Positions 21,666 through 33,944 of a DNA stretch of 64,000 nucleotides are shown here, piece by piece (within the stretch, counting starts at the first letter, position 1; each line of letters begins with the position of its first letter). Both the position numbers and the translations under genes were made by a program. The stretch comes from Luzula sylvatica (Eukaryota > Streptophyta > Magnoliopsida > Poales > Juncaceae). A model generated the notes under the pieces. That model saw only the letters and a program-made list of their open reading frames with translations, was not told the DNA's origin and made no database searches. The stretch covers positions 48,406,307 to 48,470,306 of the forward strand of contig OX326957.1 in the NCBI GenBank assembly GCA_946800325.1. Direction: 5' to 3'.

Positions 21666-24600
21666 TCAGAAGGAAAGAGAAGGCAAATCCGCGGCGCCAC
21701 CATTAACCGACGAATTGATTCGTCTCCTTCTAAGCCTCTCAGCAATGATGAATGACAACTCGAGAGATTGTGATGCGTTGAGTCTAGGGTCACAGTGCGT
21801 GTGGTAGCGGTCGCTCAAGTCGTCAAAGGTTACGGTACGAGACCCACCAATGCACTCCGTCACATTCTGACCAGTCATCTCCAAGTGGACCCCACCAGGA
21901 TGGCTTCCCTCTTGGTCATGCACATCGAAGAATGCACGTACCTCAGCCTGTGAAAAACAAAAGAAAAATAATTTGGTCATGTGCTTTAAATTCAAATTGG
22001 GCCGGTTTTAAGCATGATGACAAAATGTGCTAAAAAAGATTCGCTTGATAAGGTATCATATAAGGTATCAAATAATATCTAAGTCAGAGAAAAAATTGAC
22101 AGCAAGAATTAAGGGAAAACAACGATTAACCACCAGCTTATTAGAGTGTGCTTTCAGAATCATCAACTATTCCGATCATTCCATGTGGTCCATATTTTTT
22201 TTTGAAAAGTATGATGCTACTAAATGTTGCAGAGTGGTCCGAAAGAGGAACAACCCCACCAAAAGTAATGAGACAATGATATTTTAACAACTTGCGAGGC
22301 CAATATCACTTATTGGCAGGAGAAATATCAAATTATTGGCAAGCACATGTCTACTCTATTGGCCCACCACCGATTTATAAGCAAAGATACATTTAATGAG
22401 CAACAAAACAGGAATCACATGTATTTGTTGGTAAGGACATATTTGGCCAGATATTTCATTCCCATAAATCGTGTCATTTTACGGTGCACCGATCCCCACT
22501 TGAGGCACAAATCACGTGCATACCGTACCACACGTTTAATTGGCAACAAAATTATACCAAAATTATCAAAAACAAACAAACATTAAATAACAAAAAAGAA
22601 AAATATCATACCAGGATAGAGTCAAATGGGCGGGTCTTGAGACCACACGGGGCCTTGATCGTGTTCCCATGCATAGGGTCACTAACCCAGGTAACAATCT
22701 GTCCAGCACCACGAACAGCACGGATGAGATGGGGCAACTTGACTCTCATGTTCTCCGCTCCCATTCTAGTTATGATAGTGATTCTCCCAGGCTTGTTCTG
22801 CGGGTTGAGGATCTCGATCAACTTCACCAGCTCCTTGGGGTCCATCTTGTCACTCGCCTTGATACCTAGAGGGTTAGCAATGCCACGGAGGAACTCTACG
22901 TGAGCACCGTCGAGCTGGCGAGTGCGCTCGCCTACCCAGACGAAGTGAGCGGAGCAGTCGTAGAAGAGACCGGAGGTCGAGTCCTCACGGGTCAAGGCTT
23001 GCTCGTATGGGAGTAGAAGACACTCGTGAGAAGTCCAGAATTCTGTTGTCGTCATTATTGGGTGGTCTACTGTTAGACCCGCTGCAGCCATGAAACCCAA
23101 AGCCTCATCCACTCTGCTGGCTAACTCTCGGTATCTACGCCATACACAAAAACAAATGTCATTTCGTGGTTAATTATTTAATTAGTTAACATATGAGACT
23201 TGTGATGTGATAATGATGAAGAAGAAACGAACCTGTCGCCCTGTTCGGAGTGATCGGTGAAGTCGAGGTTCCATTGGGTGATACGTTGCATGGCAGCATA
23301 ACCACCGGTGGCGAAGGCACGGAGGAGATTGAGTGTGGCCGCAGACTGGCAGTATGCACGTACCAGTCTCTGCGGGTCTGGTGCTCTTGATTTCTCGTCA
23401 AAAGCATCCCCATTGACATTATCACCCCTGTAGCTTGGTAGCTTCACCCCATCTCTCTCCTCGAAATTATCGGAACGGGGTTTCGCAAACTGACCAGCCA
23501 TCCTGCCAACCTATACAACAAGACATGATGATTAATTTTTTTATAATTTTTTATTTCATTGTCACGAGATTTGGTGTTTTTTTCTGAGTGAAGAGACCTT
23601 AATAGTTAATAGCTGTATCAAACTAACTATTTGACTTAATTATTGATATATATATTTGATTACTTATTTGATTCATATTTTTTGGACCCCACTTTTCACT
23701 GGCAAAAAAATATTGCAACAAAAATTGAATACTATGCGGAAGTTGACTATTCCATTTAAGTTTATGTTTCATCTCCAATAATATTCCTTCTTTTTTGCAA
23801 TTATAGTAAATTATTAATTTAAAATACGCACCAACCACACTAATCACCCACCCACTATTGCCGCCTTCCACCCAGGGTCAAATAATCTCCAAAACTTATG
23901 AAAATAATGCTTCGCTATTTTTTATTGGCAAATGATAGTCACTCAACATTTTAATTAAAAAAAACAGTATGACTCGTTGGACCCGAGAACTAATCATTGT
24001 AGGATATATAGTATTTTTTTATTTTGGCACATTAACAGTATATCTATAAATTATATTCCATATATGGCTAAGAAAATCATCAAATCTACAAATTGGTCAT
24101 ATAAGAGAGTATTCAAATACAAGAGTGATAATAATTCTCAGTATTAGTTATTAGGAATATAAATAACTCTAATTAGGTTCCTACCCACGTTTGCTAACTG
24201 GATCCAACTTCTCAGACATGGTCTTATTAAAAATATATTGTAAAAATCAATATAGACGGTCAAGATTTAAGATCTGAAACCAAAACAATCCTAACTCTCA
24301 GCCGCCATGGATAAGCGGTAAGAAAAGGAAATCATACCTTGATGACGGGTACTTGTCCACCGAACATGAGAACAGCGCCCATCTGAAGCAACACTCTGAA
24401 AGTGTCCCTAATATTGTTGGCATTAAATTCCTTGAAACTCTCAGCACAATCGCCTCCTTGAAGGAGGAACGCCTTTCCCATGGCCGCATCACCCAATCTC
24501 TCCTCGAGACTCCTCGCTTCTCCAGCAAAAACGATAGGAGGGAAGCTCTCGATCGTTTTCAGAACTGATTCTAGATCCTTCTTATCGGGGTATTCTGGTA

Positions 24601-24859
24601 ATTGAAGCGCTTTCTTTGATTTCCAGCTATCAATGCCCCATTTGGTGGATTGAACTGGAAGAGGAGGAGGAGAAACGGTCTTTGGTTTGTCAGCAGCGAC
24701 GATAGGGTTTTTGGACGGCTCAGCAGCGTGCACGGCAGATATAGTTGCTGTACGGCGGCGATTGGTCACGGGAAGTAAGGATGGGGAATGGGAAGGTGCT
24801 TTTCTAGTAGCGTGAGATTGAGGCTGGAGAGATGGAGTTGCATGACTAGTAAGGGCCAT
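21666..24859 (-). CDS. 3-deoxy-D-arabino-heptulosonate-7-phosphate synthase, class II, plastid
   Basis: The enzyme joins phosphoenolpyruvate and erythrose 4-phosphate to DAHP, the entry step of the shikimate pathway in plastids. Four exons (24859-24338, 23510-23233, 23134-22612, 21947-21666) join in phase into 534 residues, normal for plant DHS proteins. The first 60-70 residues are rich in Ser, Thr, Ala and basic residues, as expected of a transit peptide. Clear family blocks follow: [102 protein letters not shown] and [19 protein letters not shown]. The start is the MAL of [10 protein letters not shown]; an ATG 33 bases upstream is in frame but gives a lysine-rich start unlike homologues. 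At the last exon join the usual DSIRAEV reads DSILAEV (a CTG codon). Confidence 0.95.
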
Positions 24860-24899
24860 TGTTGTCTTCTTCCCTTCTTTAGGTTTTTTCACTGGTGAA

Positions 24900-25472
24900 G
24901 TGTGGTAATGCTGTCGGGAAGAGAGAGGAGAAAAGGCGCTGAGAAAGTGTCGAACGAGAAGGTGGGAGGATATATAGATGGAAAATGGGGTTGGTGCGGA
25001 GGGTGTGGTAGTTGGGAGGGTCGCATGGGATATTTTCCGGATTACTCCCTGGATTTTTGTATATTTGCATGTCTAGCCTCACCTACTTTCTGTTCTTTGT
25101 ATTGAAGTCTGGTGTTTTTCACATTTTACATGATTTAAGATTATTTTTCTTAATATGATAATATCCCTGAAAACGTCATTCAATTCATCAGTAGGAATCA
25201 TCAGGCTAAAAACAAAAAAATCTATTATTTATTTAGATAGTTTAAGAATGTGCCAAAGAATAATTCAACAAATTTTGAAGGTCATCCAAGTTATCATTAC
25301 ATGAGACTTCACCTACCTGTGATGTATCCAGTTTAAAATTTGAAATTGAAAATTAGAAAAAGAAAAAAAAAATTCAAATTTCAGAAACTAAAAAAATGAT
25401 TTTATTTTTATTTCATTTTCTTAATTTTTGAATTGTCAATTATGTCTGGCTGTTGGATAAGTTGGTATGCAA
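24900..25472. promoter_or_regulatory. Promoter-side intergenic DNA of DAHP synthase
   Basis: The first 100-200 bases form the leader of the DHS gene, with GAGAGAGGAG on the plus strand reading as a CT-rich leader on the gene strand. TATATAG at about 24971-24977 reads CTATATA on the gene strand and is a candidate TATA box roughly 110 bases upstream of the start. The rest is AT-rich without features. Confidence 0.4.
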
Positions 25473-25480
25473 TTCAGAAC

Positions 25481-26170
25481 CAGTGTTCTGGAAATCGGCC
25501 TTGGCGGCCGATTAATCACCGATTAATCGGTAGTCGAGGGTCCGCCGTCGAGATAAACCCTTGGCGTTTTGTGTTTGGCGGGCGGCCGCCAAGGGTCCGC
25601 CAAGATCGCCAAGCCACCGCCGAGCCGATTTTTAGATGCGTACAGTTTTTTTTTTTTTTTTTTTTTTTTTTTGCAATTTTTTTTTGAATTGCCAACGGGT
25701 CCATAGTTTAGTTGGTTGAATGTGAAGTACAAAAAATCATATATTATGAGAGGTTGTGGGATACTATTCAAAATAATGATCGTTTTTGTTATGGATTGTC
25801 AATGGATTTTCGTTGACATCAAAAAAATTAGACATCAATAATGAAAACGATCGTTTGTCGGATACTATTCAAAAAAATATATTTGGACTAAATTTTTTCA
25901 TATTTTTAATATTATTTATATATATATATTATTATTATTATTTGAGTTTATGTTAGTTTAGTGACGTAGTGTATTTTGTTACTTAAATTATTTAAAACTT
26001 ATTAAAAAAACTGTGATTTGTAATTTTGTTTAATTAATTTAAATATTAAATATAAAAAAATAAAAATCCGCCGAGGTCAGCCGAGATTCCCGATTAATCC
26101 CGATTAATCATCCTTGGCGCTTGATGGTCGTCTGCCGACCAGCGGGCGCCGAACGATTTCTGGAACATTG
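25481..26170. mobile_element. Non-autonomous hAT-type element
   Basis: The 690-base element is bounded by the 8-base direct repeat TTCAGAAC (25473-25480 and 26171-26178), the size made by hAT transposases. Terminal inverted repeats are CAGTGTTCTGGAAATCG on the left and CAATGTTCCAGAAATCG read inward from the right (15 of 17 identical). Both subterminal zones are GC-rich with GATTAATC motifs, and the middle is AT-rich with a T run near 25648-25671. No transposase frame is present. Confidence 0.88.
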
Positions 26171-26178
26171 TTCAGAAC

Positions 26179-27685
26179 TAGCAAATTCCCACATCTTCTC
26201 AGCTAATCCATTCCAAGAGAGTTTTGGATATGGAACTCCAAAAATGTTAATTAACAAAATGAGAGAGAATGAATAAAGGTTACAGAAGTTATTGCTTTAC
26301 TATAAAGTATACAAATTACAATGAATCTATTATAATTATAAGTAACAGCTAAAAAAAATAATTTACAACAAATTCAATATGCGCGAATCTTAACATTAAA
26401 AGAATTAAGAGAGATTCAATCCTAAATTATAATTACTTATTAAGTTGTATCACAGCATTTCAAGATAAGTGAGCGATAAAAAATATCGAGAACACAACGT
26501 AAGGTTTCGAGAAGAATATTTTAATATATAATAAAAACAAAGATTGTGTAGTACATATATATTCATTTTTATTTGCATATTATTAAATTTTCATTAAATT
26601 GTGTGTACTTGAGTGCATATGTCACGTGTTGTGGTTGTGTTTTTATTGATGACGTATATTTGGAGTGCATTTAAATTAAAAAAAAATATATTTCTTATTT
26701 TATTTCTATATTGAATATTGAATATCTTCGTTGAATTTCAATGTGAACAAGTTTAAAATCATTATCTAAAGTTATAACAAGAAGAAGAAAAAAAGTGTGT
26801 AATTCATGTTTGTTATTTTTTGTAAGGACTCGTGGCATGATGTTTCGGTGGAACAAGAATGGGTTTCATGAGATTGAAAAAATATAGTTCTTATCATTAC
26901 TATCATCTCAGCATTGAGCATATTAATATGTTGATAATAGATAATAAATTTATTAAATGTTAATTTATATTAGATAATAGTATTAACTATGATGGAAAAT
27001 TGCATTGATTATGTGATATATATTAGTATAAGCTATTTTGTCTTGTTATTTTATTTTACACATAATAAATCATGTTTGTTTGAATCAAATTTAGTTTATG
27101 ATATTTTAGATTTATTCAGAGCTATTACCAAAATAGTATTACTATTTTTTTACCATAATTTATTATATTATTCATTGTTCATCATTATTTTTTCATATTC
27201 CGTAGAAATGATAGAAATGTGCAATCGTTCAGCATATGCGTGAAATGATATATGTATGTGAAATGCTAGAAATGAGTCACGTGGAATCTTTAGCATATGT
27301 TAAATGTTAGATTAATTTAGCTCATAACTTACCAAAAAGACTTCAAGGCCCGAAATAAATTACAAATATGTTATCGAATAAATAATTTGCATACATGGGG
27401 TCCACTATATTTCTACCATAAATATAACATCATGATTGATTCGGTAATTTGTTTCGGACATGTAGCATTATTCTATTTTCCAAATTAATAAATTTGAATT
27501 TAATTAATTATAGATGATGCTAATTAAACTCATTAAAATATTAAATGCATCAATGATGTACGAAACAGTGAATATTTAATTTTCTCTCATACTATATAAA
27601 TTGGTCCAAAAAAAAAGGTTTACTATTGACATTTAATGCACATGCCAACACGTTTGTATGCAAGATTTTGTTTATATTGAGAAAT
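26179..27685. other. AT-rich intergenic DNA
   Basis: About 1.5 kb of AT-rich sequence lies between the hAT element and the copia element. The only long frame (26989-27243) is a low-complexity hydrophobic translation. I see no gene, inverted repeat or tandem array. Confidence 0.4.
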
Positions 27686-27690
27686 ATAAT

Positions 27691-28430
27691 TGAAGGAATT
27701 ACAGTTTTTGATCAACTAGAAAAATATATAAATAAGGATAGATGAGCGTATGCGTTCGTCGAAACGATTGAGTGCACAAAATTGTGCACATTTGTCAATC
27801 AGCTTCGTTGTAACAAGTAGTAATCCCGTCATGACGGAATGGTTATTCCATCATAATAGAAATACATGCATTGAGGAACACAATAACAATGTCACTTTCG
27901 TTGTGACGGAGCTAAGTTTCCGTTGCAACAAAATGTATTATGAATTCTGCCTTTTTCAGTTTCATGTATGACACTCATTAATCCATCTATAAATGGAAAC
28001 TGATTAAAGAATTGTTCGTTATTCTTGGTCATTTTCACGGATCTGAATCTAGAGAATAGTTGTGTGCTTCCATTAAAGATTAGAGAGTACAGAGAAAGAG
28101 AGAAAGACTTTCTCTATTGATCGAATCAAGCAAGCTTACGTGCGGATTTACTAGACAGATTCGTGTGTAACCTAAATGCGAAAACCCGAGGTGGATACGG
28201 ATAGAGAAATCTCAACTGAGATTCTTTGCTGTAATCTAACGATGGCAAGATCGAGCAAGGTTGGAGCACAATCGGAATCATTCCGGTTGTATTCGACAAG
28301 AACACAAAACTTCATCGACGATATCGAATCGTGTGGGCATGGGACGCACATGTTACCGGAGAACGGAGCAGGAGAGATAAACAAAAATGCGTCAATCCTT
28401 CGTTCTTGATCAATTTCATGAAATGTGTTT
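27691..28430 (+). repeat. 5' LTR of the copia element, 3' end lost
   Basis: It matches 32935 to about 33690 along its length: GATCAACTAGAA near the start, CAAAACGATTGAGTGCACAA-type sequence, the TATA region, and GAGAGATAAACAAAA near the end. The last roughly 130 bases of the LTR, including the CA end, have no counterpart here. The end coordinate is approximate. Confidence 0.75.
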
Positions 28431-28967
28431 CTTTTCCACAACCATCGGGATTGGTCTTAAACTTTGCGTGATTTCAGGCCAAAGTCGGACACGCAATGTT
28501 GTATGTATCGATTTGAATGGTACGCGTTAATTGGAGGGACAAACGTGGTTTCAAATCAAAGTCGGGAACGTTTGTAGTCCAATTGAACGATATGTGGATA
28601 CGGTTGTGACTTAACCATCAAAGCCAATAGGATTGAGGTTCAGGCATATATAGAATGTACAAACGGAAGTTCGGATTGTATATGATATAATCCGACACCG
28701 AAATCATATAAACGTTCGAGAGTTGCATTGGTTGCGATTAGATTTATTCTATATAAATAGTGAGATCTCACTTGTCGGCCAGAGTCACTTATGGGAGGAT
28801 CGTGAAATAAGGGTCTTGAGGTGTTATCGAACTTGGAGTTCTGAATCTATATGAGGGTTGTTGATTTGATAAAAATAATACAATTCATATCATTCACATA
28901 AGCATATAGAATAAGTCCGCACAGTTAATAAATACAATCTTATTATTCCTTTTTCATTGTAGAAATC

Positions 28968-29637
28968 ATGTATTCAAGCAACACCAACACCATGTTGATT
29001 AGAACAGTATTGGAAAGGAAACGGCTTGTGGAGAAGAACTACCTTGACTGGCATCGCAACTAAAGAATTATTCTTAGGCAATAATGCAAGAGTTATGTGT
29101 TGGACGCGAAAATGATGGAACCTCACATCACAGCTACGGATACTCAGAAAGTCGAATCTTACAAACTTAAGAAGGAGTCAAATGACGTGACATGCCTTAT
29201 GTTGGCATGTATGGACGCAAATTTGCAGAAATAATTTGAGGATTCGAATGCATACGAAACCCAACGCTCAATGAAATGTTCCAAGAGCAAGAACGCATTG
29301 AAATGGTCAATATGTTGAAGGAATTGGTTATCTGCAAGATGTGTAACGGATCTTCGGTTAGCACTCATGTGTTAAAGGTACAATCATTGATAGATCGCCT
29401 CGAGAAGCTGGGAGAGAAGGTGTCACCAATAATGCAACAAGATTTGACCATCTGTGCATTGCCACCTATTTTCTTCACTTTTGTGATGAATTACCATATG
29501 CATTCGATGAACAAATCGATTTCAGAGCTTCATGGAATGCTTAAGAACTCTGAGTCGGAGATGCTCAAGACATCCGAAAAATCCAAGACAAGAGTCGTTC
29601 GGGATGTCCTTATAATTCACCTCTACTATTCAGTGTG
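28968..29637 (+). pseudogene. Decayed Ty1/copia gag (UBN2-type)
   Basis: The frame opens MYSSNTNTMLIRTVLERKRL, then DWHRN and a stop. In the same frame follow VLDAKMMEPH and SNDVTCLMLACMDANLQK and another stop. After a frame change the sequence continues FQEQERIEMVNMLKELVICK, LKVQSLIDRLEKLGEKVSP, and ELHGMLKNSESEMLK. These blocks in this order are those of the gag-polypeptide domain of copia elements. There are several in-frame stops and at least one frameshift, so it is not functional. Neither a CCHC zinc knuckle nor pol follows. Confidence 0.82.
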
Positions 29638-29670
29638 AAATTCTTGGAGAAGAATAAGCAATATATATAT

Positions 29671-31225
29671 TGATGTGAGGCAAATGGAACACGTTTTACG
29701 AATCTTATTTAGGGATTTTAGCCCTTGTGAAGTTATATTCTATGCTTTTATGATACATATTTCAAACATCATGAATATTTCTACACTAATGTGTTCTTTG
29801 CCCATTTTCAGGAGATAGAGGAATAATTTGGGAATTTGGTCAGCACCATTGCCTCCGGCACGCTGAAGACAGTCAAAACGATATATCACATCGATATATT
29901 CGGTGAAAGATCGAGGCGGGAAAGGCAAAAACAAAAGAAGAAGATCACCAAACTGCTGCAACGCACAGGGGCAACAATGGGCCTGGCCGCAGAGGCAGAA
30001 TTCACAGCCCACGCAGGCAAATCTCACAGCCCACGCCTAGCCCCAGCTCTCAGCCCATGCACAAGCCCCAACAAGCTAATTTGTTGCCTTCTTTAGATTG
30101 ATTTGTGGCATCCTTTAGATTAATTTGTTGACTTCTTAGTTGATTTGTTGTTCTCCTAAACCTTCCATAATTACCCTTTCCAATCAAGAGGAGTATCAAG
30201 CTTATAAATAAGACCCCGAGGCCAAAGGGAAATCACCCCCCCCCCCCCCCCCCCCCTTTTTCTCTCCCCTTTGGGGGCAAGCTCTCTACCATCTCTCTCC
30301 ACAAACTCTTCCAAGAAACAAACAAGATTCAACCAAGAACCGTGAAATTCAAGACCAACTCTTTGGTAGAGGCGTTCTCGCCCTAGGGTTGTACGTGAAG
30401 AAATTGGAGTTAAGGCGTTCTTGCTCCATCTCGACACAAGGAAATGATCGGTCATTCGTGCGGAAGGCGTTCTTCGACGAATTGAAGAGGATCCGCGTGA
30501 GAAGAAACGGAGACTCGAGTTGGCGTTCAACCGGATCGACGGGAAGGCATCGACACAAGTCACTAGGCGTTCTAGGGCTTGATTAGGTGGTTTCTTTCTT
30601 TTATTTCAGTTTTTGGTTGTGATTCTTTTAATAAATTCTTGTGTTGATTAATAAACTTGAGAATTTTAGTTGTTAATTCGATTTTCTTATTTAAATTACT
30701 GCCTTGATTGCCCTTGAATCTTGTTTTTAAAACCTTCTAAACTTGTCCGTTTTCACGATCTCCTTCCAAATCTGCTAAAAACCAATTCTTTCATTGCGTA
30801 GATCTTGATTTCTAGTTTCGGGAACTTTTTGAATCGTTGAATTTCATGAAATATTTGAATTGATATGAATTTTTGAAAACTGTCACTTAAACTGAAAATC
30901 TGCTGTTTCCAGAGATTGTTTTTTAGAGACCTGATTGTAATTCGTTAATAACTTTTTATTCCGTTGTCCAAATTGTTTGAAATTTTAGGATAAATTTTAT
31001 AATATTCAGACCTCTCTCTAGACAAATTTTCATTAATTTTGGAAACTTAGAAATAATTATTTTAAAGATCTGAAGTTTAATCATATTTTGACGCAATAGC
31101 TCCCTGTGGAACGAATCCTTACATACTTAGTCTATACAATCTTTAGTATTCACATGTTTCTTGTTTGATTTACGGTGTTTTTATTCAACGATATAACCTA
31201 AGTGTTAGCCAAAAACCCGTTATCA
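29671..31225 (+). mobile_element. Solo LTR of about 1.56 kb, probably Ty3/gypsy
   Basis: It begins TGATGTG and ends TTATCA, so the termini are a perfect TGAT/ATCA inverted pair. The 5-base duplication TATAT flanks it (29666-29670 and 31226-31230). CTTATAAATAAGACC near 30198 looks like an LTR promoter, a C run lies at about 30235-30256, and CTCCCTGTGGAACGAATCC near the 3' end recalls the end zone of Athila/Tat-type LTRs. No internal region follows, which fits LTR-LTR recombination. Short frames inside (for example at 30171-30586) are not genes. Confidence 0.82.
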
Positions 31226-31572
31226 TATATGATCATAATTGTTGTGTTTAATAGAATTAATGAGTATCTATAATTAAAACTGCCAATTCAGAATTTGGTC
31301 GTGACGGAGGAAAAGATCTGTCGTGACGGACGTATCACATTTAATGAGATAGGCATTTTTACCTATGGTCTGTCATGATAGATCAACAGTCCGTCATGAT
31401 GCTATACTCATCGATTGGCTTCCACACTGTTGATGCATCACGACGACTGTTGATGCATCACGACGGACCATATGGTCCGTCTTGACACATTGTACGATAA
31501 ATGTCAGTTTTGCATTATCTCATTACGCATCCAATCATTTCGACGAAGGGTACGTTTATCTATCCTTATTTG

Positions 31573-32454
31573 TGAAGGAAATACAGTTTCAGGATCAACC
31601 GTAAAAGTGTACACAAAGGATAAACGAATGTAGTCGTACATTCGTAGCCATAACTTTCAGTAGGAAAATCCGATTTGAATGGTTCAAATTGGGTAAGATA
31701 GATAATTAGATTATCTATAACCTTCATGTAGAAATATATTTCATATGAACGAAGTATTAGTGTCGTTTCTGTGAAATACCGAAAGGGTGCAACAGTATGA
31801 CATACAGTTAGTAAAACGGTCATAACTTTTGCATACGAACTCTAATTGGGCTGGGACAAATTGGGTCGTGTAGATAATGAGATTATCTACAACTTTCATG
31901 TTGGGTGATGTTCTGTCAGAGAAATTTACCAATTTCGAAATGACATAATACTGACCAGGTTCATGCAGTTTTCTGTGTGAGAGGGTGTATATTGGATATA
32001 CATGCCTTTTGGCTAATCCTGATCCTATTAGGTATAAATAGGATACTTTCTCTCTGATTACTATGGAAGTTAATGCAATCTTATTCAGAATATTCAGGAG
32101 ATTTTCCAGAATATTTGAGATACAACTTTCTATTGAGTGAAAGGGTGTAAAGAGAGATAACCGAGAAAAGGAGTTTTCTCGGTGTAGAGAATCAAACGAT
32201 CGAGCAAGTTCGCCGGTGCATCGTCTAGGCAGGTGCATCCGCGACCGACGTCTTGCGACTCACGGTGGATACAAGTAGAGGAGCGACAATTGTGGCTCTT
32301 AGATTGTGATCGACCCAAGGAGTGAGAAGACGGTCAACGAACGGTGAAAGACGCGTGGTATGGGACGCGCGGATTGTCACCAACGTGACAGGAGATAGAA
32401 GGCGGCGATCAACCCTTCGCTGCGCGGGCCCGGGGTCGAGGATATTCTCCTTCA
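31573..32454 (+). mobile_element. Solo copia LTR of 882 bases
   Basis: It starts TGTGAAGGAAATACAG and ends CTCCTTCA, flanked by the 5-base duplication ATTTG (31568-31572 and 32455-32459). It aligns with the LTRs of the surrounding element and, at 32335-32420, almost exactly with window bases 1-86. GGTATAAATAGG near 32031 is the likely LTR TATA box. Compared with bases 1-229 it has lost about 100 bases between CCCTTCG and CTGCGCGGGC. Confidence 0.87.
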
Positions 32455-32934
32455 ATTTGTACAATTTTCGACGAAGGGTACAGTTTTGCATAATCTCATT
32501 TTTCATCTATCTCTTAGGCATATCGATGAACTGGTTACGAAATCTCTGGTCAAGGTGAATGATATTAAAAGTTAATATGAATTGTGTGATGACTATTACC
32601 GTGCCTTTTGATTGAAGGATATCGTAAACAAGAGAACTAGTTATCACTATTTGAGATGGGGATAAATGATCATAATCATATTTCGGTTCAATATGGGATA
32701 TGGTTATGATGGATGTTTTTCTAGGTCCTGCTCATGAGCTTGTAAGTTTAGGCATATGTTTACTACCATAGTTAAACAAACCTACACGGTCACACATAGA
32801 ACTATATATGTAATTTCGGACTTGATTCTATAGTCAGTACATATATGATATGCATGGATTAATTCTCTAAGTGAAGTGTATATATGACATACATCGGTAC
32901 GATCTTTAGTTGGATCGGAAATTGAGTGGGAGAC

Positions 32935-33817
32935 TGAAGAACTTATAGTTTTGGATCAACTAGAATAATGTACAAATTGGAATACATGAACGTGTGCGTT
33001 CATCAAAACGATTGAGTGCACAATAAGATTGTGCACATTTGTCAGTCAGTAAATATTCCGTTATAACAAACAGTAAGATCCGTTATAAGTTATAACGGAG
33101 TGGTAATTTCGTTATGACGGAATGGTTACCGTCCTCACGAAAATACATGCATTTAGGAACACATTAACAGTGTTACTTTCGTTGTGATGGAGCTAAGCTT
33201 TCGTTGCAATGGAATATTATGAATCCTGTCTTTTCAGTTTCATGTATGATACTCATTAATCCTATATAAATGAGAATTTATTAATGAATTGTTCCTTATT
33301 CTTGGTCATTTGCACATATCTGGATCTAGAGAATAGTTGTTTGCTTTTATTAGAGAATATAGAGAAAGAGAAATTGTTTCTCTATTGATCGAATCAAGCA
33401 AGGTTGCGTGCGGATTTACTAGGCAGGTTCGTGGATAACCGAAATGAGAGAACTCGAGGTGGATACAGATAGATGAATCTCAACTAAGGTTCTTCGTTGT
33501 GATCTAACGAGAGCAAGATCGAGCAAGATTGGAGCATAACGAAATCGTTCCGGTTGTATTCGACAAGAAGACAAAAATTTCATCGACGTTGTCGAATCAT
33601 GCGGGCGTTGGACATATGTGTTACCGGCGAACAGTGCAGAAGAGATAAACAAAATCACATCAACCTTTCGTTCGAGATAAATTTCAAGAGGTATGACCCG
33701 TTTTAATTTATCGCATATATTCGTACTCTAGGAAATGACAATGAGACCCTCATAATTGGGATCGGACCGAGCTCTTCATTCCGATGTGTGGGTTTTGGGA
33801 TCATGCAAATCCCAACA
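32935..33817 (+). repeat. 3' LTR of the copia element
   Basis: The 883-base LTR starts TGAAGAACTTATAG and ends CCCAACA. It is preceded by the polypurine-like GAGTGGGAGA and followed by target duplication ATAAT. A TATA motif (CTATATAAATG) lies near 33265. Confidence 0.85.
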
Positions 33818-33822
33818 ATAAT

Positions 33823-33935
33823 AATTGTGTGTTAGTTATATGTTTGAACAATGTGTAAATTGAATGTAGTTATGTTAAATTTTATGTCCCAAGACAATAA
33901 TAAATATATAATCTAATACAGAAGCCACATAACAA
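33823..33935. other. Short spacer between two mobile elements
   Basis: AT-rich host DNA lies between the copia element and the next inverted-repeat element; nothing else is seen. Confidence 0.4.
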
Positions 33936-33944
33936 TAAATCGAT

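Larger units (their letters stand above)
27691..33817 (+). mobile_element. Ty1/copia retrotransposon with nested solo LTRs
   Basis: The outer element starts TGAAGGAATTACAG and ends CCCAACA, with the 5-base target duplication ATAAT on both sides (27686-27690 and 33818-33822). The 3' LTR is 32935-33817, preceded by a purine-rich tract GAGTGGGAGA. The 5' LTR begins at 27691 but stops matching near 28430 and lacks the primer-binding site. Removing the two solo LTRs nested inside leaves about 3.7 kb, so the pol region is largely deleted. A decayed gag lies at 28968-29637. Each LTR has a TATA motif (near 27989 and 33265). Confidence 0.88.

Noticed and set aside
29140..29370. 69-codon minus-strand frame over the gag remnant
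   Set aside because: It is the antisense shadow of recognisable copia gag blocks.
30171..30586. Overlapping frames of 65-130 codons on both strands
   Set aside because: They lie wholly within the solo LTR at 29671-31225 and include its C run; no retroelement protein is expected in an LTR.
32225..32558. Overlapping frames on both strands near 32.3 kb
   Set aside because: They are translations of LTR sequence, also present at the window start, and no known domain is seen.
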